Source of the DNA: Acanthaster planci | Taxonomy: Eukaryota > Echinodermata > Asteroidea > Valvatida > Acanthasteridae | DNA length: 64,000 bases | Direction: 5' to 3' | Assembly: GCF_001949145.1 (NCBI RefSeq) | Contig: NW_019091368.1 | Coordinates: 3,569,296-3,633,295 of the forward strand | Shown: positions 9,651-21,729 of the stretch, one piece after another | How the letters are laid out: every line of letters starts with the position of its first letter | Numbering within the stretch: position 1 is the stretch's first letter | The notes under the pieces: model-generated | What the model was told of the DNA's origin: nothing | Databases searched by the model: none | Seen by the model: the letters and a program-made list of their open reading frames with translations, nothing else | Made by a program: the position numbers and the translations under genes

Positions 9651-12600
9651 GCATCACATCATCACCATAACAAAAGATGAACAGAGGCAGGAGGCGGACT
9701 CAAAAGAGACACGTCGCTAAAAATAACAATTCCTTTTTAGAGAGGGGGAGGAACTCGAGCTTTGTGAAAAATGTTTGGCTTATTAGTTTCGCAGCGTGAG
9801 AAAAACAGCATACATCACGAACTTGTGACCATGTATAGGCCCTATACCAAGTTACCCTGATCATTTTCCACGTTTATGACCAACCCGCATAACTAGTCCT
9901 CCAATTCATTATTGGATCTTTGACAGGATACAGATCCTGTTAGTCCTCCGTTATATGAAGAGTTTATTTCAAACAAACGCGATTAAGTGCCGTTTTTGGT
10001 ACCTTTCAGAATCCCACTCCTTCCTGTACGTTGCTAAAAAAGTGTCAACGAATTTTGTGCTAGTTAAGCACGGCTAATACTTTCGTGAGAAGTGAAGTAG
10101 GGACGCCTGGAACACTCCCCTTGCTTTGTTCTTCGGTGCTTGATAATGACTGAAAAAATACACGTTTTTCGAATAGATCGCGTTTAGGAAATAAACCCTT
10201 CGTTTCTTGATCTGCATTTGGGACCAGCCGTTAACGGTCGGATCCAGATCAGTCGATTTGCAGTTTGCCGCCGTGACTGGAAAGGTTGGACTTAAATTGA
10301 TCCCCGTCGAGAAAATTTCATGCATAACAATTATTTTAAGAAAAAAATTAATTCGTTTCGAATATTATGGCATGTAATTTAAAGACAACAAAGCCATACA
10401 CGGGAATTTTCAAGGCCGTAGAACGACGCTCAATAAGTCCTCCGAACGGAGTAGCTCGGTAACCTTGGTCACCTTTTGACAAGATTGGCCCGGGACAAAG
10501 AAAAAGCTTGCGAGGTGGCAATGCCAGAAACCTAAGTCGATCTGAATCGGGGTGAACAAAAAAATACTTTCGCTTTTTTGCGACTCAAAGCACCCCGCAA
10601 AACATTACATTGGCAGTGTGGGACTTTAGCCTCTAAGTAAAAATTGTGTAAGCCTAACAACCAAAACGTGTCCTCTCTTGCATTTTCCGTGAAGCCAACA
10701 ACAATTCTTTTTTATTTTATTTTATTTTATTTTATTTTGTATTTATTTATTGGGGGGCGTGTGAGGTTTTTGGAAATGCGCCCAACCTCTGAAATTACAC
10801 CAAACCATTTTTGTTTTCTGCCAAGAATTAGTTTCCCTGAGCGAGTTACACAATTATTCTTTAACCACCACTGCATGCATCACGATGGTCATAAACTAGT
10901 CAGTGCCGTGATTCAAAGGCACCCATGACAGAAAGCATTCGTTCTGGGCATAAATCAACAAAACCCATGGAAACATCGCTTTCTACAGACTAATGCTCCA
11001 GAAACATGTACATGTATGTTGTAAACAATTTTTACGGCTCCCGAGGGAGTTCAAAACCTATGTCCCTTCAAGCACGCTCGACGGCAAAGCGTCGCAAAAT
11101 CTTGGCATAGAATCCAGAACTTTGACTAGCACGAGTGAGTTAATCGACAGGGTTTCTCTTGTTTCGGGCCTCCTTTCTCCTCTGTAAAATGCCAAAGAGT
11201 ATTCAAAAAGCTCTTTATGTGAAAGATTATGGAAGCGTATATAGAGCCCACTTGCCAAATAAATCGAGTCAATCCTCGACAAGGCGAGATCATCTCGCCA
11301 CGGTCGGAGATATAACTCGAATTTTTTTCAAATTTTCCATGTGTAACCTTCACCTGTCCGAAAGTAATTCAATCCTGTGAACCCAACCATACATAATATA
11401 CCGTCCAGCATAGCTTGACCTATGTGAGGTTAAGGTCAACCTCCAGGGTCAGCGTCGAAGTTTATTATCATGAGGAAACACACAATTCTGTTGATGTAAA
11501 AAAAACACCGCCAATGCTGGGTTCCCACAGCGTCTTCGTTTTCACATAATAATAATGAAAAGGGGGCGATTTTGGCCGGGTGTCTATTTCACTTCCTTTC
11601 CTTCAGAGAAAGTGCAAAAAGATGGCTCCAAAATGTAGCTTCATCCCTCAGAGAGCCAATAAAAGGTTAACTTCAAATCCCCCTCCTAAAAACAAACCAA
11701 ACAAAAACAAATCCTCCCAAAACGTTTGGTTCTAAATCCTCCCATGAACACCGCCATATTCCATCGTCGAGACTGTAGTCTCACAACTTGAAAATAACCC
11801 CCTTAAATCATAATTATTTTCAAGGGCTGTCCAAAGTGGTGGGACCATAAGCGCAATACCAGCCGTGGGTGTGTATATAATCCTCACCCACTAATTAACC
11901 AGGCAATTGACCTATTTGACACCCCCCCCCCTTTGGCGAGCCAACAATTTCAAGGTTGTTCGGAATTTTGAAATATTTTAAAAGGAGAACAAAGCGTACA
12001 AATGATGTCTTTTCTTTTTTATTTTAGTGGAGAAAAGTTTACGTCCGGCTCTTTCCATAGCGCCCTCTGTCGATTGCCCCAAACAGTACGGCAGGGGGTG
12101 GTATAAAGCTGCTCGTTTGCCCCAAAGAGTTCCCGGTGCAAATTGAATAGCAACTCACAGCGGACATGCCGAGTGAGCACCTGGGGTGGTGGGCAATAAG
12201 CATAAGACAAAAGTGAGGAAAGTGCGCATTTTATCCCACACCTATCGCAAATTAAGGGAGTAACATACACCAGTGATGGTGAATATGGCTGATTGGTGCT
12301 CAAGACTACATTTCGTTTGTACTCGCTGCCGTTGCCCTACTCCACTCCCACACACACTTTTGAGATGAGCAAAAGAAAGAAATTGGACTGTAAAGAATCT
12401 TTAGGATTTCCTATAGCGACTAAAATGTTTGCAATATCTAATGTTTGCAAAATGGGTAAACATTTTTAAGCTATAAATATGCTATTCTGCATGAATCAGA
12501 TACGCATTACAGATGTACATCTTTATCATGAACGTCCCCCTCTATATAATGTATCTGATGAAGCCCCCCGCCCAGTTTTCAAGTTTCCATAGCCCCCCTC

Positions 12601-14237
12601 CCACCTTTCCCCACCCCCAATTTCCAGCACAAATTTACGCCATTGCAAGGTGTTTGCGTTACGTTAAAAAAAAAAAAGAATTAGCCTAACAATGTTTCAT
12701 GTTTTTTTTCTCTATTTTACAAGTCGCTTCACATATAGACGTTGGGCCAACCAGATCAGATAAATGTAAGTAGGATTTCTACTTACCTTCTTCTAAATCC
12801 TCAGGGATTTCTTCACGACACAGTACATCGGTCTTTGTGTCTCGATAGTTCTAGAGGGAATTGTACCGATAGCCTGCTTTTGTACTCTTTTAGATATTTT
12901 GACGGGAAATGTCTCTTTTGTTAGCGTAGACTACAGTCATCCTGTAATATGCATGTTATAATTTATAAGGACCTTAATTTTAAATGCCAAAAGCTGCCTT
13001 GGTACTTGCTAGATGTCCTATACAATACTCCATCGGCGCTTGGAAGTCTAACTGAAAAGGCCGTAGAAAGTGCTTGCTGGTTGTCTGGTATACGATGAAG
13101 TTTGCAAAGCATTTATTTATGATTCTTTGAAACTATTTGCAAACTATATGATGTTATAGCTCCGAACTTAAACCCGCCAAATTTGTGGACGCCATCGTGG
13201 GTAATATTAACCAATCGAACTAAGCTCATGAAAAATTCATGTCGCTATGTACTTGGGCCATTGTTCATCGACAACAGACACACGTGTTCCGACTGTGAAC
13301 TAACTTATCGATATTGGCTCCGTTCTCTCAATGGGCGGGACAGGCGGAAGGGTATCTGACACGGATTAAGATGGAGGGAGGGATTAGCCATATGGCGAGG
13401 GGTTGAAGAATTAGATCAATAATCGATTACACGCCTCGAGTGTTTCAGACGATTACTGGGAAGAATTAACGGGGATTTGTGTACAGCTCATCTGATGATT
13501 TTCACACCTCCTTACAATAATAACTTGTTACAAGCTGTGCTCTTGCTCCAGGCACGCGTTCACAAAAAAACAAACAAAAATATCGTGGTAATTACGCTAT
13601 TGAAGAGGACTACATGCAAAACAAAGCCGACGACATTAAATTCTTTGCTTCGTCTATATATGTCAGATTCGATATTAATTCATTGTTGATTTAAACCACA
13701 GTTGCAACATCAGGATGTTCAGTGCTCCCTGGCAATCCTCACAAAACGCAGCACAAGTCCTGAATAATTTCATTTGACTCGGGTGTTGTTTTTGGAACAA
13801 TAGGTATCACCGGTTTTTACATAATTATGCTACTGTCATTAACACGATGAGTGTTTACTCCACTGATTTTTGTCCTTTTCTTATTCAACCATTTGGTGCA
13901 AATTTACTACTTCATGGATGATTTGTTTTTGTAAGACGCGTGAAGTCTGTATTATTTGAATCAGCTCGTGTTATCGAATAGGTTCATTATGCGCCAACTC
14001 GTCCCAGAAAATGGCAAAGTAGTAGCGTCGACAACTTGGCAAACGTGGGGGAACATCCCAGAATAATTTATGATACGAGTTATCATAATCAAAGTTGCCC
14101 CTATCAACATTTCCGTGTGTGATCAATCGCAGGGTAGGGGCACTAATTCCAAAAATTCCACGCAGTTGAGACTTGTACTTATTACATCAGAAAACAAATA
14201 TTTCGTACGGTAAATTTCTACGCTGCAAAATCCGTGG
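9651..14237. other. Intergenic DNA, no gene recognised
   Basis: Short ORFs only, on both strands, without recognisable domains. The stretch includes a TTTTA microsatellite near 10.7 kb and pyrimidine-rich C tracts at 11.9 kb and 12.5-12.6 kb. An ACATGTACATGTATGT run lies at 11004-11019. Confidence 0.4.
10708..10751. repeat. TTTTA pentanucleotide microsatellite
   Basis: About six consecutive TTTTA units are followed by a short degenerate TATTTATTTATT tail. It is low-complexity DNA with no coding content. Confidence 0.9.
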
Positions 14238-14410
14238 TGTTAAAATCAGTACTTTTTGGTGTTATCAGATGACCACACCATAGGGTGTTACTTTAACACC
14301 GATGGTGTTACTTTGCACACCCATGAGTGTTACAGTGCACTGCAGGGTTTTAAAATGAACACCAAATAACACCAAAATTTCACCAACCAGTGCACAGTGT
14401 TGGTGAAAGT
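14238..14410. repeat. Palindromic GGTGTTA-rich repeat
   Basis: GGTGTTA or its complement TAACACC recurs at least six times in about 170 bases, including the small palindrome GGTGTTACTTTAACACC near 14283. The left part (TTTTTGGTGTTATC) and the right part (GGTGTTATTTGGTGTTC when read in reverse complement) face each other. This suggests a degraded foldback element. Exact ends are not clear. Confidence 0.55.
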
Positions 14411-17400
14411 TGCCAAACTTCTCAGCCTCCTCCAAATGATCAAAACAAACATGTAAGCTTCTTTTTTTCCAAAAGAACTGAATACATAAGTACCTCAAAA
14501 CTGAGACAGGTATCTCTGATCGGTTCCTATGACCCCCAACCCGAAGATTAAACTTCCTTCGACAAAACATCACGTTTTGTTTTTACACTGGACCAAAAAC
14601 CTAAATCGACCAAGTGCTTCACTATGCAGGGCGGGGGAGGCTCCCCCCCCGCATGTATCCCCGCCCCCCACTCAGACCTTGACCAAACTGAGTATCCAGT
14701 CCACAAATGAAGGACCCCAATTTCCCCCTCCAAAATCTACCCCAATTACACCAATGCAGCAGACACCAAAGAATAACAGCTGAACATTCAAGGTGGCCAA
14801 AGGATTAATTTTCCGACGCCATATGTAGACTTGTTAAGAATTCAAGGTAGGCCTAAGAGTCGTGCGTTAAGCTGGACTACAAACCCATCCATTTAAGAAC
14901 CTGTTCATTTGTTGAATTCCTCGCATCAACGAGTTCAGGAAAGCACCGTGAGAATGCAGAAAATGGCACTCATTTACATGAATGATTTAGTGGATCCACT
15001 AAATAACTAAAAAGAAACTCCATTGCAATTCCACGAAGCACGTCATATCGGCATTTACCACTTACACATTACAGCCTGACCTCTCCGTCTCAATTTAAAG
15101 AGAACTAATAGTGAAAACAGTCTTATTCAAAACAAGACATCAATAAAGACACCATTTTTGTAGACTGTTCGAAAAAAATGTGCTACAATACTTGATATCA
15201 ATCCTCAACCTTCGCCGAATAAAGAGACTGTTCAGTCCAAACATCATGATTTATACATGTAGGCCTGCATAAAGCAACAAATTCCATGCTGGTCTGGTGA
15301 GCTGAATTGTGAACAGTAGCTTCGATTTTTGCAACAAGCCTAATCACTTTAAAGCCGGTACCCCTTGATCGATACCCAGCTACACCTAGCATACAGTAGC
15401 CAACCCTCCCATTCCATTCACGAGTCATTAGCTGCCATCAGCGGAGGAGGGCTTCAACAGCCCGACCCTTTTACGCCGGCATAAAAGACCTGTGCTTGGT
15501 GGTAATTCTCCAACCACTAATCCACTCACTAAACACTCTCTGCGAATTAACAGGCTACTGACGCGCAGCTACTGTACCAGTCATTGTCTTTACAATTAAA
15601 ATCCATATATTACGCGAGGGGATTGTCGGACCAACATCTTGCTGCGCGCAGCACAGACTGGGCAAACACGGCCTCAAGGGGAATGTTCCCCCTGCCTACT
15701 CTGCTCACAGGGCTCACAATGCGCACGATAATCCCAAATAAATTGACCAAGAAAAGTCCGCCCTTTGTGATGGGAGGATCTTTGGAAGGGGGAGAGCTCC
15801 GAGCCGGTTTGTTTGACAAACAAGCGCAAATGGCCTAGCACAATAGCTGGCTATGGACGAACCCGGTCGGCTGCGCCCTGTCGAGGCTTGAAACCACTTA
15901 AGCAGGTGAGGGTGAGAAGAGGGTAGCTTACTGTAGAAGATTGTTCCAGCGTTTCAAGATGATACAGGTGTGAGGTTAGCCAAGCTTTCTCACTGTCTTC
16001 AATAGGCACTTTTTCATGCACACACGAGTATTGTCGCGTGCATTATAATACATATATAAATCTCGCTATCGAATATCCCGCCGTGCACTTGGAAGGTTAC
16101 ATGGGAAGAAACCACACCAATAGGTTTCAACCCAACAGCTACATTCCAAGGAGGACACGCCGTCTTTTGATGCTTATCAACAAACTGGAAACAGCCTACC
16201 ACAGGCTGTCACGTCTTTGAAGCGACGCGGCGAGGCTGTGATCTCCAACCAGCGACGCACCCCGGTTTACCCCTGTACCACCGCAACCGGTCCTCGTCTG
16301 TCTTTCGTTAAGTGCCTGTATTTCGACTTTGAGAAATTCAGACTTGGAGAGATACGATGCCAACGTCCAACCTTGGTCCAAACCACGAGCTAGTACGCGT
16401 GGCTTTCTGGAATGGGTTCTGCGAGAGTCCGAGATGGGAGGTGACAGAAGCTCGGGATGAGGGGAGGTTTGGTACGTCGCGAGCACTGTTGATGCAGTGT
16501 TGGGTCTGATACCAAGACGAAGCCTGCACTAAGGAACAGGCTGGTTCCCAAAAGTTAACCAAAATGTGTTCGTCCCCTTTCATCTGCAAGAATATTGATG
16601 TTGGCCTTCTCACAGAGCAATTTTGAGCTGCAAGCTTCACAATCGTGGCTGTTCCCATTCCTGGAGGAGACTGAGAATCTCTGGAGCGCTCAGTGCACAG
16701 GAGTCGGCTGCTGATCTTTAGCCCCGCCAGAAAATACGACGCTGTTTCGCAAAAAAAAAATAATAATAAAATAAAAAAAAATAAAATAAAAATAAAAATC
16801 ATGGAGAAACCTGAACACATCCTTTAATATATCATTGCTGATAATTTGGTCCATTCCAAACCACCAAGAGAAAGGTTTTCAGCTTCCAAAATGAGCATGG
16901 AGCCACCTCAGATGAGGTGTTCATCGAAGTTGTGAAGTACAACTCTCAAGTTTAAAGGAAGCTAGCGATCTGACAGAGGGAGGAGGACTCGACAGGGATA
17001 ACAGGTAAGAGCTCGTCCAAGGCTCGCGTTATTACAATAATGTTCTCTTACATTAAAATGATTATTTGCTACTAAATATCCACTGTACCGATTTCAGAGC
17101 AGAGAAAACAATCAGATTTTCGATGTGATGTTACGCCACCAGGCACTTAAATTATTACAAAGGAAGATTTTGTTCAGTATATGAAAGCAACTAGATGTAC
17201 ATTGTATTGGGAAGTTATGCAATTACGACGCGTCAAAATATATTTCGAATAATGTTTAATCCAAGCAAAAATCGTCGTTTAAAATGCGGGGAACACTGTA
17301 GATGTGATTCAATGTGCGATATTTACACAAATAGAACAAATAAAAGTCTAAAACTGGACTACAAACGCACAAAACAGCCACGGTTTTCAGAGCGTGTTAC

Positions 17401-20400
17401 TTGCAAAAAGTTCGAGATAATATGTCTCCTCATCTTTTGTCGAAAAATTGCAAGATGTCCTTGTGGAAAAGACTTTGCGATGCATTACTACCGGAGGCCG
17501 TGTTGTAAAAAGCCCATTGGAAAGAACGCGCAGGATTCGAAGATGTCAAAGCAAGGAACGGTCCAATAGTTTACAAATTATTCCCCAACTACATTGATTT
17601 CTCCGAACACAGGCCTGGTCGATGGGCCCATACTGGGGGAATGTTCCCGCCATTTTCAAAGGGACTCGAGGGTGCCAATTCTATAATGGAGGGGGGAGAT
17701 TGGTATCCCACCACACAGCAGGTAAGACGTGACACTTCGGGGACAGCGGCAGGGGACAAAAGCTCATTCCCTGCCCGACAAAGCGATGGGAGTTGAGGGA
17801 ATTATCGATTGTCCTTTTATCAGCGGTGTTGTGACGGTTACAACGCTTACGAAATGACACACGGACGGTGTAATGGAGATTGAAGTAATGGACAGCACTC
17901 TCTCAATAACTTCTCTTCACAAAAAAATCTCGAGATATACACATACCGGTAATCATGACAGCCAAGTACTTTCGGCTGCATTTATTTTTCCGTTCTTTTT
18001 CAGTGTGATTGAAATGGGGGAGTTTCCCCTCTATTATATTCTTTCCTCTCCTTCCAGAAGCATGTAAAAAGCCCCGAAATTAAGCCTTGGCCCTTAGAAA
18101 GACCGTGAAGGTCATCTAAAGAATCCTCAATGGTCCCGTCCCGCCCCCAATTTTAGCTGCATTTGGTTCGGAAACCGTCCTTGTTTGGGGGTTGTTACTG
18201 AACAACGGGCCTAAATGTTTGACACTTCGGTTCAGTCACGATCGAGTCACTGAACAGTTTGCGGTGGCGAAGTTTCCCCGCATTGCCAAAAACGGTATTG
18301 TTCAACTTGAAATACATGCAAGCTGTCGAGCTCAAGGCCTGTACTTTCTTGGCCTTGGCTAGGAATTTGTAAAAAGTCAAAAGATTTGAGTTGTTTTATG
18401 ATCGACGACACTGAATGTTAATTTCCGGACACCAAACACTTCATGGCACCTTGCTGTATTGCGGATAAGTTTTGTGAAAAGAAGTTTTAAAAAAATCCGA
18501 TGTTGCCTTTCTCCGATTTCCGCACTAACTTCAGCGTTGAGAAGTAATAACCTTAGGCGTTCACCTAATTTTGCAATGTACAAAACGTCAAACTGTATAG
18601 TTCGTAGGATTACAATTTTCCGAAGGAGAGACACGTGTATACTGGCGTATTGCAGCGATGATGGCAGAACTGGCAAAAATGAATTCGATTTTCAGCAGAA
18701 AGTTCGTGCCAGAAAATGCAACGCAGTCACTTTACGTGCGTTGAACAACTAATTAGCATAAATATTCACACGTGCACCTTTTACGCTGTCTGTCACATAT
18801 TCTTTTGTACAAATATGCGTTCCATTCTCCACAGCAAGCCGTTACAGACAAGCTTTTTAGCCGTACTTGCTTCATTGTTGGAGGGATAGTAAAGAGACAA
18901 CGAACGACCTCAAACATGGTTACGTAACTAATGAAAAGGTGAGTAATTGAAAACACTTATCGAGTTGAAAGGTTCGAGGAAAATTAGATCTAGTCATCAA
19001 TACAGCGGCCGTAATACGATACGTGAACGAGAAGCATCAACCAGCAAATTTTGGCGTGTGTTTTATTTTGATTTCGGCCAGGTGAGTTTCAAAAAATCAT
19101 ACTTTTGACAGTGTAAGAGGTTTTTTTTGATTAATCTATACAATTTACCACATTTTTAAAGTTCACTTAATTAATGAAAGTGTAGGCATGAAAAAAAATT
19201 GTATTTTTGACCGGCATTTTTTCAAAGTTAACAGTTGAAGGCGCTTTTCATTGGCTTTTGGAAAATGGGGAATGCAGCTCTATCGTTCTTTTATGTATTA
19301 CGATTTTTATGACATATCTTTTTATGAACATGTACATCAATTAAAGATATAAATCATAATTGAAGTATTTTATTACTATTCTTAAAGTTACATCACCTAT
19401 CAAATACAAAGCATACCTGTACTTATAAAAAAAGTTTTCCAGTCTGTTTATTTAAAAAAAGGGTTTATCTGATCGATGACATTAGATTTCAGTTTTGAGC
19501 TATGTTTTCCCCGACCAAAGACCTCAGATGTTTTTAGACCTAACCCAACTTCTGACCCACTGTCAAGTTGTGTCTGCCCACCCCAATAGCATTCTGCAAA
19601 TCCTTTCCATCAAAATATAAACAAAATCTAGTGGGAAGTTTGGGGTTGGCTTGCCGTGAGCGAGAGTGATCTTACTGAAGGCAAACATTTGAAGTTTGTT
19701 ACCCCTGTTGTCAATGCAACATTTGTTTCACTGACTTACCACTGAAAATCAGCGTACATGTATATAATAGTGCATTTCAGTACAAGCATAGGGCATGGAC
19801 AGTGTCTCATGTTAAATAGCGTTTTTGTTTTCCATCTACTTGGTCTACTTTTCCTTTTGGCTCAATACCAATTTATATCCCCACCTTTCTAGTCAAACGA
19901 CCGCAATTACATTTTGAGGACTCTGATAAAGTTTACTGCAGTCCAACTTTGGTAAACAATTCATGATGGATGACCATAAGAGTAAATATGCAGTCCCCAG
20001 GAATTCCTCTGTGCTTGTTGTGGTTGCAACGAACATGTACCGTAACATTTGTCCATCAATATGTCTGACAAATTTGCCAAAATTTCTCCAGCATTCTGAA
20101 ACTTTTGAACATTCTGGTCCTTGAATTGCTCAAAGTGCTGTATCTGTCTTCCAAAATGAAGCTGTTAATAGAATGACTTGCAAGGTAAGCTGTATGGCAT
20201 GAACCTTGAAGCAAGTGTTTCCCCTAAGAGATGAAGCCATAGCCCCCCCACCAGTCCTTTAGGGAAGACAAGAATAGCTTTAGACCAGACTAATCGAGTT
20301 AAACTCCCCTATACAGAAAATGAGGATGCCCCTGCACATCGGACCCGAGTGGAACCACTGCAGTCCAGTAAGGAATGGGGAAGTCTTCGAGGATGCGAGG

Positions 20401-20769
20401 ACAACACAGGATGATGCCTTTCTCTCACTGCAAGGTGTTGCGTAGGCGTTGTGCACAGTGTTGGCTTCTGAACGAGATTGTGCATCTCACCCGCGCAAAG
20501 CATTGCAGAGATCTCACATCAGGATCGTTCCTTTTCCACAGAGCCTCAAAACCAAGCCTGATACTTCTCTCTCTACAGCCTCACAGGGCTGTTCGAAATC
20601 AAGAGGTAAAATCTTTAGAGATCTGTTTGACCAGAAAAAATGGTGATAACTAATGTTTAACAAGTGAATTGTTTCACGGGAATAATTTCAATAGAAATTG
20701 CCAAGGAAGATGCATATTCATCGACAAGGAAACTGCTGTTAGGCTCTGCTCTGAGACACATTCTGCAAA
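14411..20769. other. Intergenic DNA, no gene proven
   Basis: An A/T-only low-complexity run lies at 16751-16799. Strong consensus donors on the plus strand (CAG|GTAAGA types) occur near 17005 and 17722. A cysteine-rich 124-codon plus-strand ORF lies at 17195-17569. None of these forms a convincing exon chain, and I assign no gene. Confidence 0.4.
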
Positions 20770-20903
20770 TAGAGATTGTGCACGGCAGCCATCTTTCAGG
20801 TAACTGCCTTTGTTATGGAGGGAGAGTACAAAAGGTCTACTTATGCGTACTACTGTGGAACAAAAGCTGTTACTGGAAAAATGACTACCATGCACAACCT
20901 CTA
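20770..20903. mobile_element. 134-bp MITE-like foldback element, copy A
   Basis: The element begins TAGAGATTGTGCACGG and ends in the near-complement CCATGCACAACCTCTA. The arms pair over roughly 44 bases with scattered mismatches, so both strands read nearly the same. TA at both ends would fit a TA target duplication, as in Tc1/mariner-type MITEs; the superfamily is an inference. It has no coding capacity. A second copy of identical length is at 31248-31381. Confidence 0.75.
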
Positions 20904-21198
20904 AACAGAGTAAGCAAAGGAATTTAGAGGATCTCACAAGATGACTAAACTTGCTGGTCACACAAACCACGAGACCGGGACACAAACCTGAACTACGCCA
21001 AGTCATGCATAAAAGACAACTGTACGCTTAACGCAAAGGAAGCATTTGAAAAGCATTTAGGTACGAAGGAACACATAGAAAAATTCAGTATTTTTTCAGA
21101 TAGTGACATTTCATGTAAAGGAAGCATGAAACACATTTGAATATACAAGTAAATGAACAAAAAAAAGAAAATTCAGTAACTATCTTGACAGAGACAAC
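20904..21198. other. Intergenic DNA flanking the MITE copy
   Basis: AT-rich with short ORFs only. I see no conserved feature apart from the inverted-repeat element immediately to the left. Confidence 0.3.
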
Positions 21199-21361
21199 TT
21201 TATTTTGTATTTATCTGGACATGCATAAAAGATTCACTGATTGACAAAATGGTTTGTGCAAACCCAACTAACATACTTAATTGTCATTAATTTTGACGTA
21301 ATATGCCAAATGATGAAGTTTAATCCTGTGACAACAACAGCTTGATAAAATAAAAACACAT

Positions 21362-21717
21362 TTATGCAAATTCAAAGAAACAGAGTAACTGATAAAAATG
21401 TCCTGTCTGGACGCTTTGTGCTAAAAAAAACTTGACAGACATTAAAGAGGGTTCCAATAATGCTTCCAGTCTGGCATGATTGTGAGCAGATACCCAGTGA
21501 CAGGATGAAGACAATAATCTTTGTGTTGTTCCCAATGCACTCAGCACATTGAGGACAGCTGAGATGTCACGAGCACCAGACTTAGTACAAGCCTTAATTC
21601 TAAGGCTATGTCCAAATGCACTGGCTATGGCCTTGAGTAACACGCGCATATATGACAAGAGGCTACTGCCACAAGCCAAATGGCTTCCATGAGTGTCCTG
21701 CTGCACTGAGCCAAAGC
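21362..21717 (-). CDS. Weak candidate 3' terminal exon of an unknown gene
   Basis: An acceptor-like GAAAGTACAG precedes 21717 on the minus strand. An open frame of about 117 codons then runs to a TAA at 21364-21362. The predicted segment is helical in character (LLKAIASAFGHSLRIKAC, ARDISAVLNVLSALGTTQ). An AATAAA follows about 160 bases after the stop (21204-21199). I recognise no family and could not find convincing upstream exons. ORFs of similar length occur by chance elsewhere in the window, so this is only a candidate. Confidence 0.15.
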
Positions 21718-21729
21718 CTGTACTTTCAG

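Noticed and set aside
16338-16820. 160-codon minus ORF with a PPGMGTATIVK stretch resembling a P-loop
   Set aside because: The invariant GK(S/T) is absent, the N-terminus is A/T low complexity, and no other ATPase motif follows.
17195-17569. Cysteine-rich 124-codon plus ORF
   Set aside because: The Cys spacing matches no domain I know. The length is within chance for AT-rich DNA, and splice or poly(A) support is lacking.
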